A DNA stretch of 64,000 bases. Source: Selaginella moellendorffii. Lineage: Eukaryota; Streptophyta; Lycopodiopsida; Selaginellales; Selaginellaceae. The position numbers and the translations under genes are program-made. The number at the start of each line of letters is the position of its first letter. The first letter of the stretch is position 1. The notes beneath the pieces were generated by a model that worked only from the letters and a program-made list of their open reading frames with translations, searched no databases and was not told where the DNA came from. Shown piece by piece: positions 27,020 through 42,279 of the stretch. The stretch covers positions 442,690 to 506,689 of the forward strand of contig NW_003314342.1 in assembly GCF_000143415.4 (NCBI RefSeq), read 5' to 3'.

Positions 27020-29515
27020 TCACACATTCAATGTATTTGACAAGATCATATAATTTGCTGCATTATCCTCAAAGTTGAGCAACTCTATAAATGCTCTTTG
27101 TGCTATATCCACATTCTTCCACTTCTTACAAGCATCCATCACTAAGATCCAAGTCACAGCGTCGGCCTTACATGGCATTGCTTGTAGCATCTCCACAGCC
27201 TGGCCAACTTTGTTGGCTCTACAAAGCATGTCCGCCATGCAGTGATAGTGCTCGACGCTGGGAACTATTCCAAACTTCGAGGAGCTCATCCAGCTAAAAA
27301 TCTCCCGTCCCTTATCCACGAGACCGGCATGACTACAAGCAGTAAGAATCGACAGGAATGTTATGGAATCCGGCTTAAACCCCTCGTTCAGCATCTTGTC
27401 AAAGAGATCAAACACCGTTTTGGAGGTCCCTTGGAGGCTGTAGCCTGCTATCAGCGCGGTCCAAGTTGAAACTTTGATTTCCTTGATGGAGCAAAAGATC
27501 TGCTCGGCTTCTACCATGGTTCCACACTTGACGTAAAAATCCACGAGCTGAGTCGCGATGGCTGGATCGTCCTCGAGGCCACACTGGCAAACTTCCGCGT
27601 GGAGTGCTTTCCCTGTCCTTAGCTCTCCAGTGTTCTTGGAAGCCTTTAGACCCGTGAGAAACGTCCACGAGCTCCGTGCCAAGCAACCCCCGGATCTCAT
27701 TTGAGCAATCAGCTCCAAGGCTTTGCCTCCCTGCTCATTTTCGCAGTAGCCGGAGATTAATCCCATCCAGAGCACTGGACTGCGAACTCCGCATCGATCA
27801 AAAGCTCGTTGTGAGTCGGCCATGCTTCCACATCTTGCGTAAATCTCCACCAGGCTGCTCGCAAAGTAGGCATTCTCGCAGTCATGACGCTTCTCAGCAG
27901 CTCGAGAGTGAAGAGCCATCGCCATTTCCAGTGACTTCATCCTTACTTTGATCTCTGGACCATCACCACCTTTTAAGACCTTTGCGTCTTCGTCCATTGC
28001 GAGAGCCGCGCACGCCTTGACTGCTGCAGAGAACGTCCACGAATCCGGGATGCAAGACGCTTCGGACTGGACCATCAGGAGCTCAAACAGTTGGAGCGCC
28101 AGTCTACCGCCGCCAGGAGTTTCTGCATAGCCACTGATCAACGAATTCCACTGGAAAATGCTATGGAGCTTTGTGCTGTCGAAGATCCATCGAGCCATCT
28201 CAATACAGCCACACTTTGTATACGCATCGATCAAGCTGCTCGCCAAGTAAACACCCCATGAAGAACCAGAGCACTTTGCGTGAGAGTGAATGACCATCGT
28301 CTTCTCCAGAGAGCCAAGCTTCACGAGTCGAGCATCGTCCTCAGTTTTGGTTGCTTCTTCTCTCGCCGCAAGACCGCTGCAAGCCTTCAGTGCCGCGACG
28401 TAAGTGTAAGAGTTCGCTCGAAAGCCTTCCAAGAGCATGGAGGAGAAAAACTCCAAGGCTAAGTCACACTGCCCGTTCTCGGCATAGCCATTCACCAAAG
28501 CCGTCCAAGAAACCAAGCTGTGCTGCGATACCCCATCGAAGCATCGCCGAGCATCAGTCACGAGTCCACAGCTCGCGTACATGTCGATCAAACAGGCCTG
28601 GAGGAAAGGATCCAAGTTGAGATTCGCTTGTAGAGCCTGCGAATGGATAGCCATGCCATTCTCGAGCGACACGACTTTGAGTGAGAATCCATCCAGCTTG
28701 AGAAACTCCTCCTCTGCAGCGCGTCTACTACAGGCCTTGAGTGCCGAGACAAAGGATCGAGCGTCTGGCGAGCAGCATTCCCTGTTCATGGAGCCGATTT
28801 TCATGGCTTCAAACAGCTCCAGAGCTCGATTATACTGTCCATTCTCCACATATCCCTGTATCATGGAGTTCCACGCCACCACATTAAGCTTGGAGCAAAT
28901 CTGGTCGCTTGCAAAGATGTTATCGGCACCTCTCATGTCGCCACACTTCGCGTACATGTCGATCAAGCTGCTCACAACATAGTTCTCACATAAAAACCGG
29001 CTCTTGAGTGCGTGAGAATGGACAGCCATACCTTTCTCCAGAGACACCACTTTGATATTCGCGGAAAACCTGGATGATTCATCGTGAATTTCCTCCTCCA
29101 GCGCAAGACTGGCACAAGCTTTCAGTGCTGCGACGTAAGTTCGAGCATCTGGAACAAACCCTTCAGAGATCATCGCCACAAACATCTCCAAGGAGGAATT
29201 GCCCTCTCCGTTTCGAGCATACGCAAGCATTACAATGTTCCAAGACACGAGGTCTCGTGTTCTTGCCATGGAAAACACCCGGTTGGCATCAAACAGGGAT
29301 CCACACTTCACGTACATATCAAGGAGGGCATTCTGCACGAAAATGGACTGGAAATGGTCGTTGTTGAGCTGCGAGTGTATTGCCATACCTCTTTCCAGCA
29401 TCCGGGCTTTTGCTCCATCTCGAGCTGCGAGGCTGCTACAGGATTTAAGAGCAGCGACCAGACTCCATGAATTACTAACTAGAACTTTCTCGCTCTCTCC
29501 GTTCTTGAATTCCAT
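27020..29515 (-). CDS. PLS-class pentatricopeptide repeat protein, intronless, 831 aa
   Basis: One uninterrupted frame of 831 aa composed of P-L-S PPR triplets. W-type blocks (WNIVMLAY, WNSMIQGY, WTALVNGY, WNSLISGY, WMGLISGY, WTALIAGY) alternate with LIDMYAKCG-like blocks (LLDMYVKCG, LIDMYAKCG, LIDMYASCG, LIDAYTKCG, LVEIYARCG, LVDFYVKCG). It ends in SHAGLVDKGREIF, a partial E region (NYMILSNT) and a stop, with no DYW. The family binds RNA in plastids or mitochondria; the N terminus is not a clear transit peptide. It sits between the two secreted-protein paralogues and starts 222 bp from copy B, oppositely oriented. Confidence 0.92.
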   Translation of the reverse strand: MEFKNGESEKVLVSNSWSLVAALKSCSSLAARDGAKARMLERGMAIHSQLNNDHFQSIFVQNALLDMYVKCGSLFDANRVFSMARTRDLVSWNIVMLAYARNGEGNSSLEMFVAMISEGFVPDARTYVAALKACASLALEEEIHDESSRFSANIKVVSLEKGMAVHSHALKSRFLCENYVVSSLIDMYAKCGDMRGADNIFASDQICSKLNVVAWNSMIQGYVENGQYNRALELFEAMKIGSMNRECCSPDARSFVSALKACSRRAAEEEFLKLDGFSLKVVSLENGMAIHSQALQANLNLDPFLQACLIDMYASCGLVTDARRCFDGVSQHSLVSWTALVNGYAENGQCDLALEFFSSMLLEGFRANSYTYVAALKACSGLAAREEATKTEDDARLVKLGSLEKTMVIHSHAKCSGSSWGVYLASSLIDAYTKCGCIEMARWIFDSTKLHSIFQWNSLISGYAETPGGGRLALQLFELLMVQSEASCIPDSWTFSAAVKACAALAMDEDAKVLKGGDGPEIKVRMKSLEMAMALHSRAAEKRHDCENAYFASSLVEIYARCGSMADSQRAFDRCGVRSPVLWMGLISGYCENEQGGKALELIAQMRSGGCLARSSWTFLTGLKASKNTGELRTGKALHAEVCQCGLEDDPAIATQLVDFYVKCGTMVEAEQIFCSIKEIKVSTWTALIAGYSLQGTSKTVFDLFDKMLNEGFKPDSITFLSILTACSHAGLVDKGREIFSWMSSSKFGIVPSVEHYHCMADMLCRANKVGQAVEMLQAMPCKADAVTWILVMDACKKWKNVDIAQRAFIELLNFEDNAANYMILSNTLNV

Positions 29516-29737
29516 GCCCTATTCCATTTCTCACTATCTTGTTAATGTTTGAAAAAAATGCTGATTCAGAATAATTATCTGCAATAATTTTTTAGCAAAA
29601 AAGATATGAAGGTGCCAGGCAGAGAAACAAGCGGCTAGTGGATTTATACAATCACTATTGTTTTTATTGAATATGACAAATGATATTATTGTTTTGTTAT
29701 AAATGTTTGTGTGAGAATTGCTATAGTATATATCAAT

Positions 29738-30133
29738 ATGAGGTACATATACATTCTTACTTTGATCCTAGTTGTTACAAATATTGAGCTCTCTTCAGCA
29801 CCGGACAGCTATTCTACTCATGTTTTAATTGACTGCTTTGATGAATTCCATGTTATAACACCTCAAGAGCATTATGCTAGATGTGGTGCTGAAGTCTGGA
29901 CCCAATTTGCTAGAGGTGGGTATCACTCGGGCCGTTATATGGCTCAATTTGGTGTATTTACAGTAATTTTAGAGGTTGGATTTTTCCATGACGCAATTGC
30001 TACTGATTTTAGGCAAGCTTTATCTGATATCTGGAATGAATGTCTTGCTCACCATGAGGCCGGAGGTATGGTTAGTGTTGAGGACGGGTCTATGAGATTA
30101 ATAATGACTTATAGAAGACGCCCAAACTATTAA
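29738..30133 (+). CDS. Small predicted secreted protein, unrecognised family (copy B)
   Basis: 131 aa, about 60% identical to the protein at 24625-25026. The open frame extends 27 nt upstream of the ATG only by a GTG codon, so 29738 is taken as the start. Hydrophobic N terminus (ILTLILVV), three shared cysteines, VWTQF, SGRYMAQFGVFTVILEVGF, TDFRQALSDIW, VEDGSMRLIM and a terminal RRR are conserved. No intron is needed. The stop lies 73 bp from the stop of the converging FAP gene. Function unknown; secretion and a compact alpha/beta fold are inferred. Confidence 0.7.
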   Translation: MRYIYILTLILVVTNIELSSAPDSYSTHVLIDCFDEFHVITPQEHYARCGAEVWTQFARGGYHSGRYMAQFGVFTVILEVGFFHDAIATDFRQALSDIWNECLAHHEAGGMVSVEDGSMRLIMTYRRRPNY

Positions 30134-30206
30134 CCTTCTAAAAATTAAGTTAGCTTCTAATTATTTGCATGATAGCTTGACAATTTGATCATGCCCATTT
30201 GAAATG

Positions 30207-31747
30207 CTAATTGTTCAGAATTCTTGCAAAACTTTCACCAATGCTGTGCTTTGCACTACTTGAAACTGGTGGATCTCCAATGTAGAGATCAAAGAATGCT
30301 CCTGTCAAGAACGTGTATGGACAAGTTTAACAAAATGGAAAGGGTCTTACTGCATAAGTTCTCGCTGAAGATAGTTCCTACACGACGACCATCAACTACA
30401 GTTTGTAATCTTCCCCCTGGTTGCCAGTGAATATCAATCACAGTCCCCTATGAAACCCACAGAATGTAAGAAGAGCCATTCATCTCGAAACTGTATACCT
30501 TGTGGATTTTGAGATCCCCGGAGAGGTAAGAACAGAAGATCTGGAGCCCCTCGTCATCTTCAGCTCCTTTGATCTGATTCACGTATTATTGAGCTTTGTC
30601 ATGAAACGGGAAAGCAAACATGAAATTACCTTTCTTAAGCGATTTCTCAAGGAGACTTGGAAAGCACTAGAAAAAAAATCGCGAGTTATGTGGAACCCGA
30701 AGAAAAACGACGCACCTTCTCACTAAATCCACAGTCAGGCCTTTGTAGAGAACCACCATTCGCACTGTTAAGCTCACTTCATGCCTAAAAACATCTGTCA
30801 ATAAAAGCGGCTTCAAAAGATGAAGCGAATCCCTCACCTGAGAAGATCATCGTAGAACTCGGACCGAAACTTGAGATCACTAGGAGATACTCCAGCATAC
30901 TTTTCTCCAAGCTGCGCACGCAGTGATTCAGGATGCACATCTGCTTACTCGAGAAAAACTTCAAAACGAGACCTTTAAAACAAAGCAGACAGCTTACACA
31001 TGCCAAACGCGTAGAGATTTATCGACTTTATCTTCATCAGTTGTCTGCACCGCACTCCAACCCCGCCAAGCACCTGCATGATCAAACGTAAGATGCCGGG
31101 AATTCTCTCGAGACGACTGAAGTCACGGCAATCGACGTAAGAAATCACAGACTTACCTACAAAATGCTAACCTGAGAGAGTTGTAAGCCGTTTCCTTCGA
31201 GACCAAGTAGATGGAGCGGGAACTGAACACCGCTATGAGGTTCCACCACCGTCTTTGTAAGATCGCTCGTCCAATCCTGGGAGGCAGTATCACTCTCCAT
31301 CGTTATCTCTGTCACTGGAGCCTTGAGAGTAAGCGCAGCTTCGCAAGGTGGCCTGTGAGAGAAAACCAGCAACGAAAGAATTAAAGAATAGAAGAGGTAA
31401 ACTTACGGAACGATCAGAGGCGGCCAGATCGCTGCCGCAAGGATCAAAACAACCGGAGGAACACTGCTGCATTTCTTGTCCTCGGCACCCCACATTCTCG
31501 TCCACATCACTGAAGAAGCTCTGGAAAAGCTTTCCCCAACGCTGGGAATGCGAACTTGGCGGCATTTACCCCGCCTCTGCGTCCTATCACTCGAGGGCGT
31601 CGAGGAAGAGGCGCCATTGCTCTTGATCGACAGCAAAAGTCCTCCCAGGAGCGTCCCTACGATGGAATTGAGCGAGAATACCTGCGGCCGAGGAGGAATC
31701 GCTGCTCGCGCCGCCCAATCGCAGACCGCGGACCAGCCGGCATCCAT
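30207..31747 (-). CDS. FAP-type chalcone-isomerase-fold protein (fatty-acid-binding)
   Basis: Nine exons on minus: 31747-31407, 31352-31172, 31073-30998, 30943-30838, 30784-30716, 30666-30630, 30573-30499, 30447-30351, 30301-30207; 1077 nt, 358 aa, all in frame. The first 113 residues are variable with a hydrophobic stretch (VVLILAAAIWPPLIV), perhaps a transit/anchor region. Residues from about 160 follow the CHI fold of plant FAPs: VVEPHSGVQFP, VLGGVGVRCRQLMKIKSINL, KYAGVSPSDLKFRSEFYDDL, TVRMVVLYKGLT, GTVIDIHWQPGGRLQTVVDG, RAFFDLYIGDPPVS. Most like the long FAP2-type branch. FAPs bind fatty acids in plastids rather than cyclising chalcones. An in-frame ATG 84 nt upstream exists, but a telo-box lies in that stretch, so 31747 is preferred. 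Confidence 0.88.
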
Positions 31748-36170
<4,423 letters not shown>

Positions 36171-36271
36171 AAGAACACGGCCATTACGTACAGGGCTTAC
36201 TTTTGTATAGCAAAAATTTTGGTACGGACTTTATAAGACGGGTATATTCTCTCTTTCCTTCTTCGTGTGCT

Positions 36272-36937
36272 ATGGCGGATACCATGAACAAGGAGGTGAG
36301 TGGCGGCGTTTGTTTCTCGTTTTAGGGCTGGTCGATCCTGTGTGTAGGCTGTTGTGGAGCTCCAGGCCAAGCTGGTGGATGCCACAGCCAAGCTCAAGCA
36401 GGTACTTTCGATCGATCGCTTTGACCTAAGTTTTTTCTTGCGTTTCTTCTTGTGAAGGTCCAAATGCAAATGCGGACCAAAGAAACCGAGAAGAAGCGCG
36501 CTCTGTTGACACTAGACGAGATCAACTACCTAGACGATGATACACACACTTACAAATCAGTCGGTAAATTTTCGCATGTTGTTTTCTTCGTCCCTGAGTT
36601 TTTTTCTTTCTCCAGGCAAAGCGTGAGTTCATAGTTTTTCAGCATCTTTCTTTTCTTTTGTTTTGGGATGATTTTTTGTGCAACGCAGCTTTATTTTGGA
36701 GCCCAAATCGAAGCTTGTGGGCGAGCTACAAGAAAAGGCCCAGGAATGCGAGTCCGCCATGACCAATCTCTCTGTAAGAGTACTTCCTTTCTTTCTGGTT
36801 GTCCAATCGGGATTTGTGTATAGGCTTCCAAGGAGTATCTAGAACGGCAGCTCAAAGAAATCGAGGGTAATTTCAAGGAACTGTTGCAGCAATCACCATC
36901 CCTCGCAAGACAAGTCATGGCAATGTCAGTGACATAA
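36272..36937 (+). CDS. PFD1: Prefoldin subunit 1
   Basis: Six exons: 36272-36295, 36348-36401, 36458-36563, 36616-36622, 36689-36773, 36824-36937; 390 nt, 129 aa. The product matches beta-type prefoldin subunit 1 end to end: AVVELQAKLVDATAKLKQVQ, MQMRTKETEKKRALLTLDEI, YKSVGKAFILEPKSKLV, ASKEYLERQLKEIEGNFKEL. Two helices form a coiled coil around the central beta hairpin. Prefoldin hands unfolded actin and tubulin to the CCT chaperonin in the cytosol. The fourth exon is only 7 nt and is required to keep the SVGKAF sequence in frame. Its promoter must lie in the 101 bp after the gyrase stop or inside the gyrase gene. Confidence 0.92.
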
Positions 36938-37503
36938 AATGTGCATCGCTTTGAAAGTCAGATTAAGAGTTCACTTTAATCTAAAGATTATTGTTATCTA
37001 TCAATACGGAAACAAAGTATATTATATATGCAGAATGCAGATACAACGAAGATTTCTTACAGCACAATGTAGACCGTCTACTATTTAATATCTGTCTAAG
37101 TATGAGTCCTTGTAATCCTAATTTATCATGTTCGTCACCATTCTTTGGTGGAAATGCTAAGTAATTTTTCATCGACTTGTTTTTGTTCTTGATTTCTTCA
37201 CATGGAAGGTGGTGGTGAAATGGGCTTGAGTAGAAGCTAGCCTTGGTGTTTAGTGTTTAATGTAATTTTCTAGGTTGCATGCCTACTCATGGATTGAGCA
37301 TTTGGGATGGTGGCCATGGATGTGATGATACACCCAAACTTGGTGTTTCCTTCTTGTTTGTAGGGAGATGTAGCACTACAGTTTGTAAATCCTAATGTCA
37401 CCTCGAAGTGCACCATTCAGCTTGTCTTGGGTGCCATGCAAATGAGGTTGCCTCCATGGATGATGTGCTGAAGCTGCAGCAGCAGCATGGTGAGGACAGC
37501 AAA

Positions 37504-37641
37504 TCAATTTGAAGGACAAGTCAAGACCACTGTTTTCTTGAGCTTGTCCATGGCATCAAAGCGATTCTGGGGGAAATCCAGGATATCCATCACAGCTCTC
37601 TCTGCTAACAGGCCTGTGAGAAGGATCGAGGTGTGGCATCC
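37504..37641 (-). pseudogene. Isolated last-exon-like fragment, unrecognised
   Basis: A minus-strand segment preceded by a good acceptor (TTTTGCACAG) encodes 45 residues ending in a stop (begins GCHTSILLTGLLAERAV, then DILDFPQNRFDAMDKLKK). Codon use is like host genes rather than the AT-rich surroundings. No upstream exon was found between 37642 and about 38700. It may be the tail of a truncated gene copy. The protein family was not recognised. Confidence 0.35.
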
Positions 37642-40600
37642 CTGTGCAAAAGAGAAAAGTTTGATCAAAGAAAAATAAGAAAAATTTGAATTTGTATTGA
37701 TCAATTGTGAAGATCATGCACAAAGAGGCAGAACATCATGCTAGCTCCTGTGGATCCTAATAGGTCTAAGCCTGTCAAGTTAGGATTGTTTTAGAGCTTT
37801 TATGAAAGGACAACCCTTGATAATGCTCCGTTCGCTGATTCTACAACCACTATAGATGTTGATCCCACCTCAATTGTACCAGTTCAAGATTCTAGTGGCT
37901 TGTGTTAGTTATGGGAGTTATGAACATGGGTGTGGACAAGGTTACAAGGGCGGTTGTAGCCCACAATGTTACAACTGTGACATATTGCAGTGGAATATGG
38001 GAATCTGTTGTAACAATAGTGATGCTTAAATACTTCCTGTTAATCAATTAAAAAACTAATGGATGTGTTTAAAGTTTCATCTTGTCCTCCTTTGACATGC
38101 ACAAATATGTCCTATTATTTCTCAACCGCTCACTTATTTGTCTTCTCTAGAGTTATCTATGACACCAAAGTGATGGTTTTGGTGGATATTGCCTTTGCAA
38201 TTGGTTTGTAGTTTGGAATTACAACAAGTCTCCTATTCTTATCCTTTGCAGTCATTTTTCCTAATTAAAGGTTTTTGGCACATATGTCTTTGCAATATAA
38301 CTTCCATCACATATGATGCCCAACCAAGTTGACAATATCATCTTGGGTGTCAGTTGGTTGTATGCTAGTTAAATTTTATTATGATTATAAGCCTCAATAT
38401 TCCAAGACATCCTTCCCTTTGTTTATGTTTGCCAGCTATTATTTAAAGATCTTCCTTATTCACCTCTTGAGCCTTCTCCTACAGATGATAGAGAAGCTTC
38501 TAATATTTTCTCAAAGCTCTTTGGTCTTATCAATCAGACTAAGTCTTCTATGCATAAGTGGTATAGTATCCCTACTTGAGATATGCATTTGGGACTTCAT
38601 CGACAATCTCCTTAGGATAAGGAGTAAATGAATAACTATGTAACAAAGATGCTTGACTTAGGAGTCATTCACACAACACATAGTAAATAGACTACCATGC
38701 CACACCTTGTACCTAAATTAGATGGGATTAAGTTTTTTATTTGATTTCACAGTAACTAACTCTTATCCTTTGTTGTTGATGATCACAATTTTGGACTTGG
38801 TATTGACAAATACTTATAGATCATATTGATGTGGTAAAAATAGTTTTTCAACTTCATATAAATTCATATCTGCAACATTGGAAACCTTTGAAGAGTTTGC
38901 ATGAGCCTATCTAGATGATTTATTGATACACATTAATAGCATATGAGATATGTTAAATTGGTGCTTAAGAGGTGGAAGCTTAGAAGGATCTGCCAATTAC
39001 AAAATGGTTTGGATAGTAGTAAGCCTTATGTGTTTTGGTGTATGCCAAAAAACTTTAAATTGGCTGAGGATATATTAGTGTATATTGGTGAATTGAGTAT
39101 CGTTTGGTAGCACCAATGTGTTATACATTGCGCTTCTTCTATGATATGTTGAGATAATGTTCATGAAACCATAGCTTTAGAGTTTTCTTGTGGAATGATT
39201 TAGTTTGAGAGAATATTTAATTGGAATAACATAGTAAGCATGTATAAAAACCTACATGGGAGAAGACAGGGGATTTTCTCTTTGTGCATTTGCTCCCAAA
39301 CTTTGTAGAGAAGAGTTGAGGCCTTGAGCCCTCAACAATTGCACAGTAGGATGCTCTTTTTCTAACCAAGAGCAAGTTCATAACTTATTATATTGTAGAG
39401 ATTTAGTGGTATGAAAGCTAGCCGGGGCACTCTCCTCCTCCATAGAGACACCTTGGGTTTGGATCATAGTTTAGTTTTATTCTTTTTTCAGTTTCTCATT
39501 TATTTTTTCTTGCTTTTGTTTTGCAACTTGCACTATCAGTTTTTATAGTGTAATTTCTCACTTCATTTCTCTTGCCATTTCTTTTATATGATAGATCTCT
39601 TCTTGGCTTTCTTTTGAGGTGTGGTTCAACCTAAGATGTCCAAGAATTGCTACATACAAGAGTTTTTTTGTCACCTTTGTGTCCTAGAAAACCCATATCA
39701 AGATTCTTAAGATACTGTGTGCAATTTGTCATTATTTTCTATCTTTTATTTTTCTAGGATCTTAGTTTATATCAAAAGCTTATTAATACTCCAATGTCAA
39801 ATGATTCCATCCAAAAATCCTATCCACCCTATATCAACTGACTAAAAAGGTGATCACTTGATTGTAGAGTCCTTTTGGATCTTATTATCTAGAGTTGATG
39901 CTTAGGAATTGATCATTCATGATCATATATATGCCACGCTCTGGTAATCATGGTCTTTCTCTACCAAACTTTATTCTTATATTAAATATTTCTTTAGAAT
40001 ATTTTTTGCCGCAGTCACACAAAAAGAATACCAACATTAAGATCCTATCCCTTACACGCAGGGCCTTTTCTTATTTTATTATTCTGATTTAGTTGCTAAT
40101 AATATGTTATGACTCAGCATTAAATAATATCTATCCTCATTTACACTATGCTATATCTCCTTTTAAGGTTCTTCACCACCCAACCACCCCTGAACTACCT
40201 CAAAATCTTCATTATGTTATTGTTCCCATTGTAAAGAGTAGATTAAGTTCCTATAACCAATATACCTTTGGTCCCTTGGTCAAAATTGATACCCAACAAC
40301 TCTTTGCTGCCCCCTCTCCCCGAAAAAAAATGTCTTTTGGATTCTTCTCAAGCTTCTCAAGCAATGGTCCACAATTATATAATGTGAAATAGTATACCTT
40401 TCAATTACCTGACATAAAATATTAGATGAGTTTTCTCAGAAGTGGTCTACATTAGTAAACTCAAAAATGAATGAAATTATGAATGAAAGCTTTCATTTCA
40501 ATTGCATTCTTATTTGAAAAAAGGAAAAAGACAACTCTTGCAATCTTTCTTATCAAGGTAGTAATTCCAGGACTAAAAAATGCAATAACTATTATATAAC

Positions 40601-40778
40601 CAATCAAAAGATAAAAATAGATACATGAATATTATGGGTATTATTACAAAGAGAACATATGAAATGAAAAGCATATCTTTTTAGTAGTTATATAGAATAA
40701 AAAAATTTATGTTATCATTAAAGAATAAAAATAATCTAGCTTCCTCCAAAAGGTTTTTGCAACTCAATAATAATAAGG
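37642..40778. other. AT-rich DNA with faint retroelement traces
   Basis: No intact gene. Near 38900 a plus-strand frame shows AYLDDLLIH, reminiscent of the RT active-site strand. At about 39407 TGGTATGAAAGCTAG resembles a tRNA-Met-type primer site (TGGTATCAGAGC), with a TATA-like GTATAAAAACC about 160 bp upstream, as in an LTR. These are weak traces of an old plus-strand element; boundaries could not be set. Confidence 0.4.
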
Positions 40779-41093
40779 TGTAAGCTACTCAATTTGGACT
40801 TCCTGCTATTAAAATCTAAGGATGTTTAACCCCAAATATCCTAAAACTCTTAATTGATTGGAAAAGAGGGTGTATTTTTATTCATGGGCCCTTTCCCTTT
40901 ATATTTGAATCTCGAATTTCCTGAGAGGTCACCCATCTCAATATTATTCAAACACTCAACCCCAAATATCCCAAATATCAATTAATATCAATTAATCAAT
41001 TAGATAAGGGGTACACTCTTATTCATGAGCCCTTTCTCTTTATATTTGAATTTCATGGATTGTCTTTTAACTCGTTCCCTTTGGTTGTTTACA
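40779..41093 (-). repeat. Dimer of 5S-rRNA-containing TRIM LTRs
   Basis: 315 bp bounded by TGTAAG and TTTACA, made of two partial copies of the LTR seen at 62763-62955 and 63161-63346. The second copy has TTTCCTGAGAGGTCACCCATC followed by TATTATTC, close to the reverse complement of the 3' half of plant 5S rRNA. The flanks TAAGG (40774-40778) and TAAAG (41094-41098) look like a diverged 5-bp target duplication. It reads like two LTRs joined after loss of the interior. Confidence 0.6.
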
Positions 41094-42279
41094 TAAAGCT
41101 TGTTTGGTATATATGAATATTTATTTTAGGATCATAGTGCAATGTCTTAATGAAGATGTAATAAATGTGTTTATAAAGAGCATATGCCTTCCCATGTTCT
41201 TTGCACTCTATAAAGTCTAAATATGTTTAAAAAAGAAAATCTTGAATGACAATTGTGTACTTTCCACCTTTTTTTTTATAATATATTCTTTCACTAGCGC
41301 AATGATGTACTTTATGGAGAGAATCTCATATTCAAGTGTTTGAGTTGAACTTATTTTACTCTATTTTTGCTTAGAGACGGTACCAATAAATTTAACTACC
41401 TTACCTTTTTTTGTTGTCCAACCTGATACCTACTATATATTAAAATATACCCATGTATTAGCAAGATCACTTAATCCAACCATTTTTATTAGACAGAGAA
41501 GATATATAGTAGAGATGGGGCCTATTACAAACATCTTGAAGACAAGGAGGTGCTTTTGCTTATAATGATTGGGTTTGGAAATAATTTTTTATGGATAAAT
41601 TCATATAGACAATTCAAGGATAGAGTTGATTTTTATTGTAACTTCTCCTGTAGTCATAAGCTTATGAAAAAACAAGTGCATGTTGGTAGAGAGGCAAGAA
41701 ACTAAAAAGTATTGCAAACAATTTTAAATATCAGTGGAGTTGGATTCATGGCTAGCACTAAAGTGGCATCTCCATTAAAATTGGAAGAGGAGGAAAAAAT
41801 GATGACCAACTTTTGATTCACATTTGTTTTGGCAAAAGTGTAATTGCCGATAACATTTCACGTGATAACTTTTTTAACTCTTTGGAGATATTTTCTATCA
41901 TCACAAGGAAACTTTCATTCTTTTAGGCATTGATAGAGTCTAGGATTCTTTTATAATGACCTCAAGTATTTATAACCTATTTACCACCTATTTACCACCT
42001 TGAGCATTCTTAATATGATCCAACTCTTTAAGGCAACTCAACCAATTTCACTGGCATTCCATACCTTCTATAGAATGCCTTATGTTATGTTTCCATCATT
42101 GCCTCTTGCACTGCTTTATCTTTTGGTGGTGAAATCTTTCCACTTTCTATTTTATTTTTTGTTTCTTCACTTTTCCTTTCTATGGTGACCATGCTCTAGC
42201 TAGATTACTGATTGTATAATGACTTTTCAACTTTTGTCAGTTTGTGCTCAAGAACTTTAGCTTCTTGATCTACATCACT

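Noticed and set aside
29711-29737. Upstream extension of secreted protein copy B
   Set aside because: It begins with GTG; the ATG at 29738 matches the start of the paralogue.
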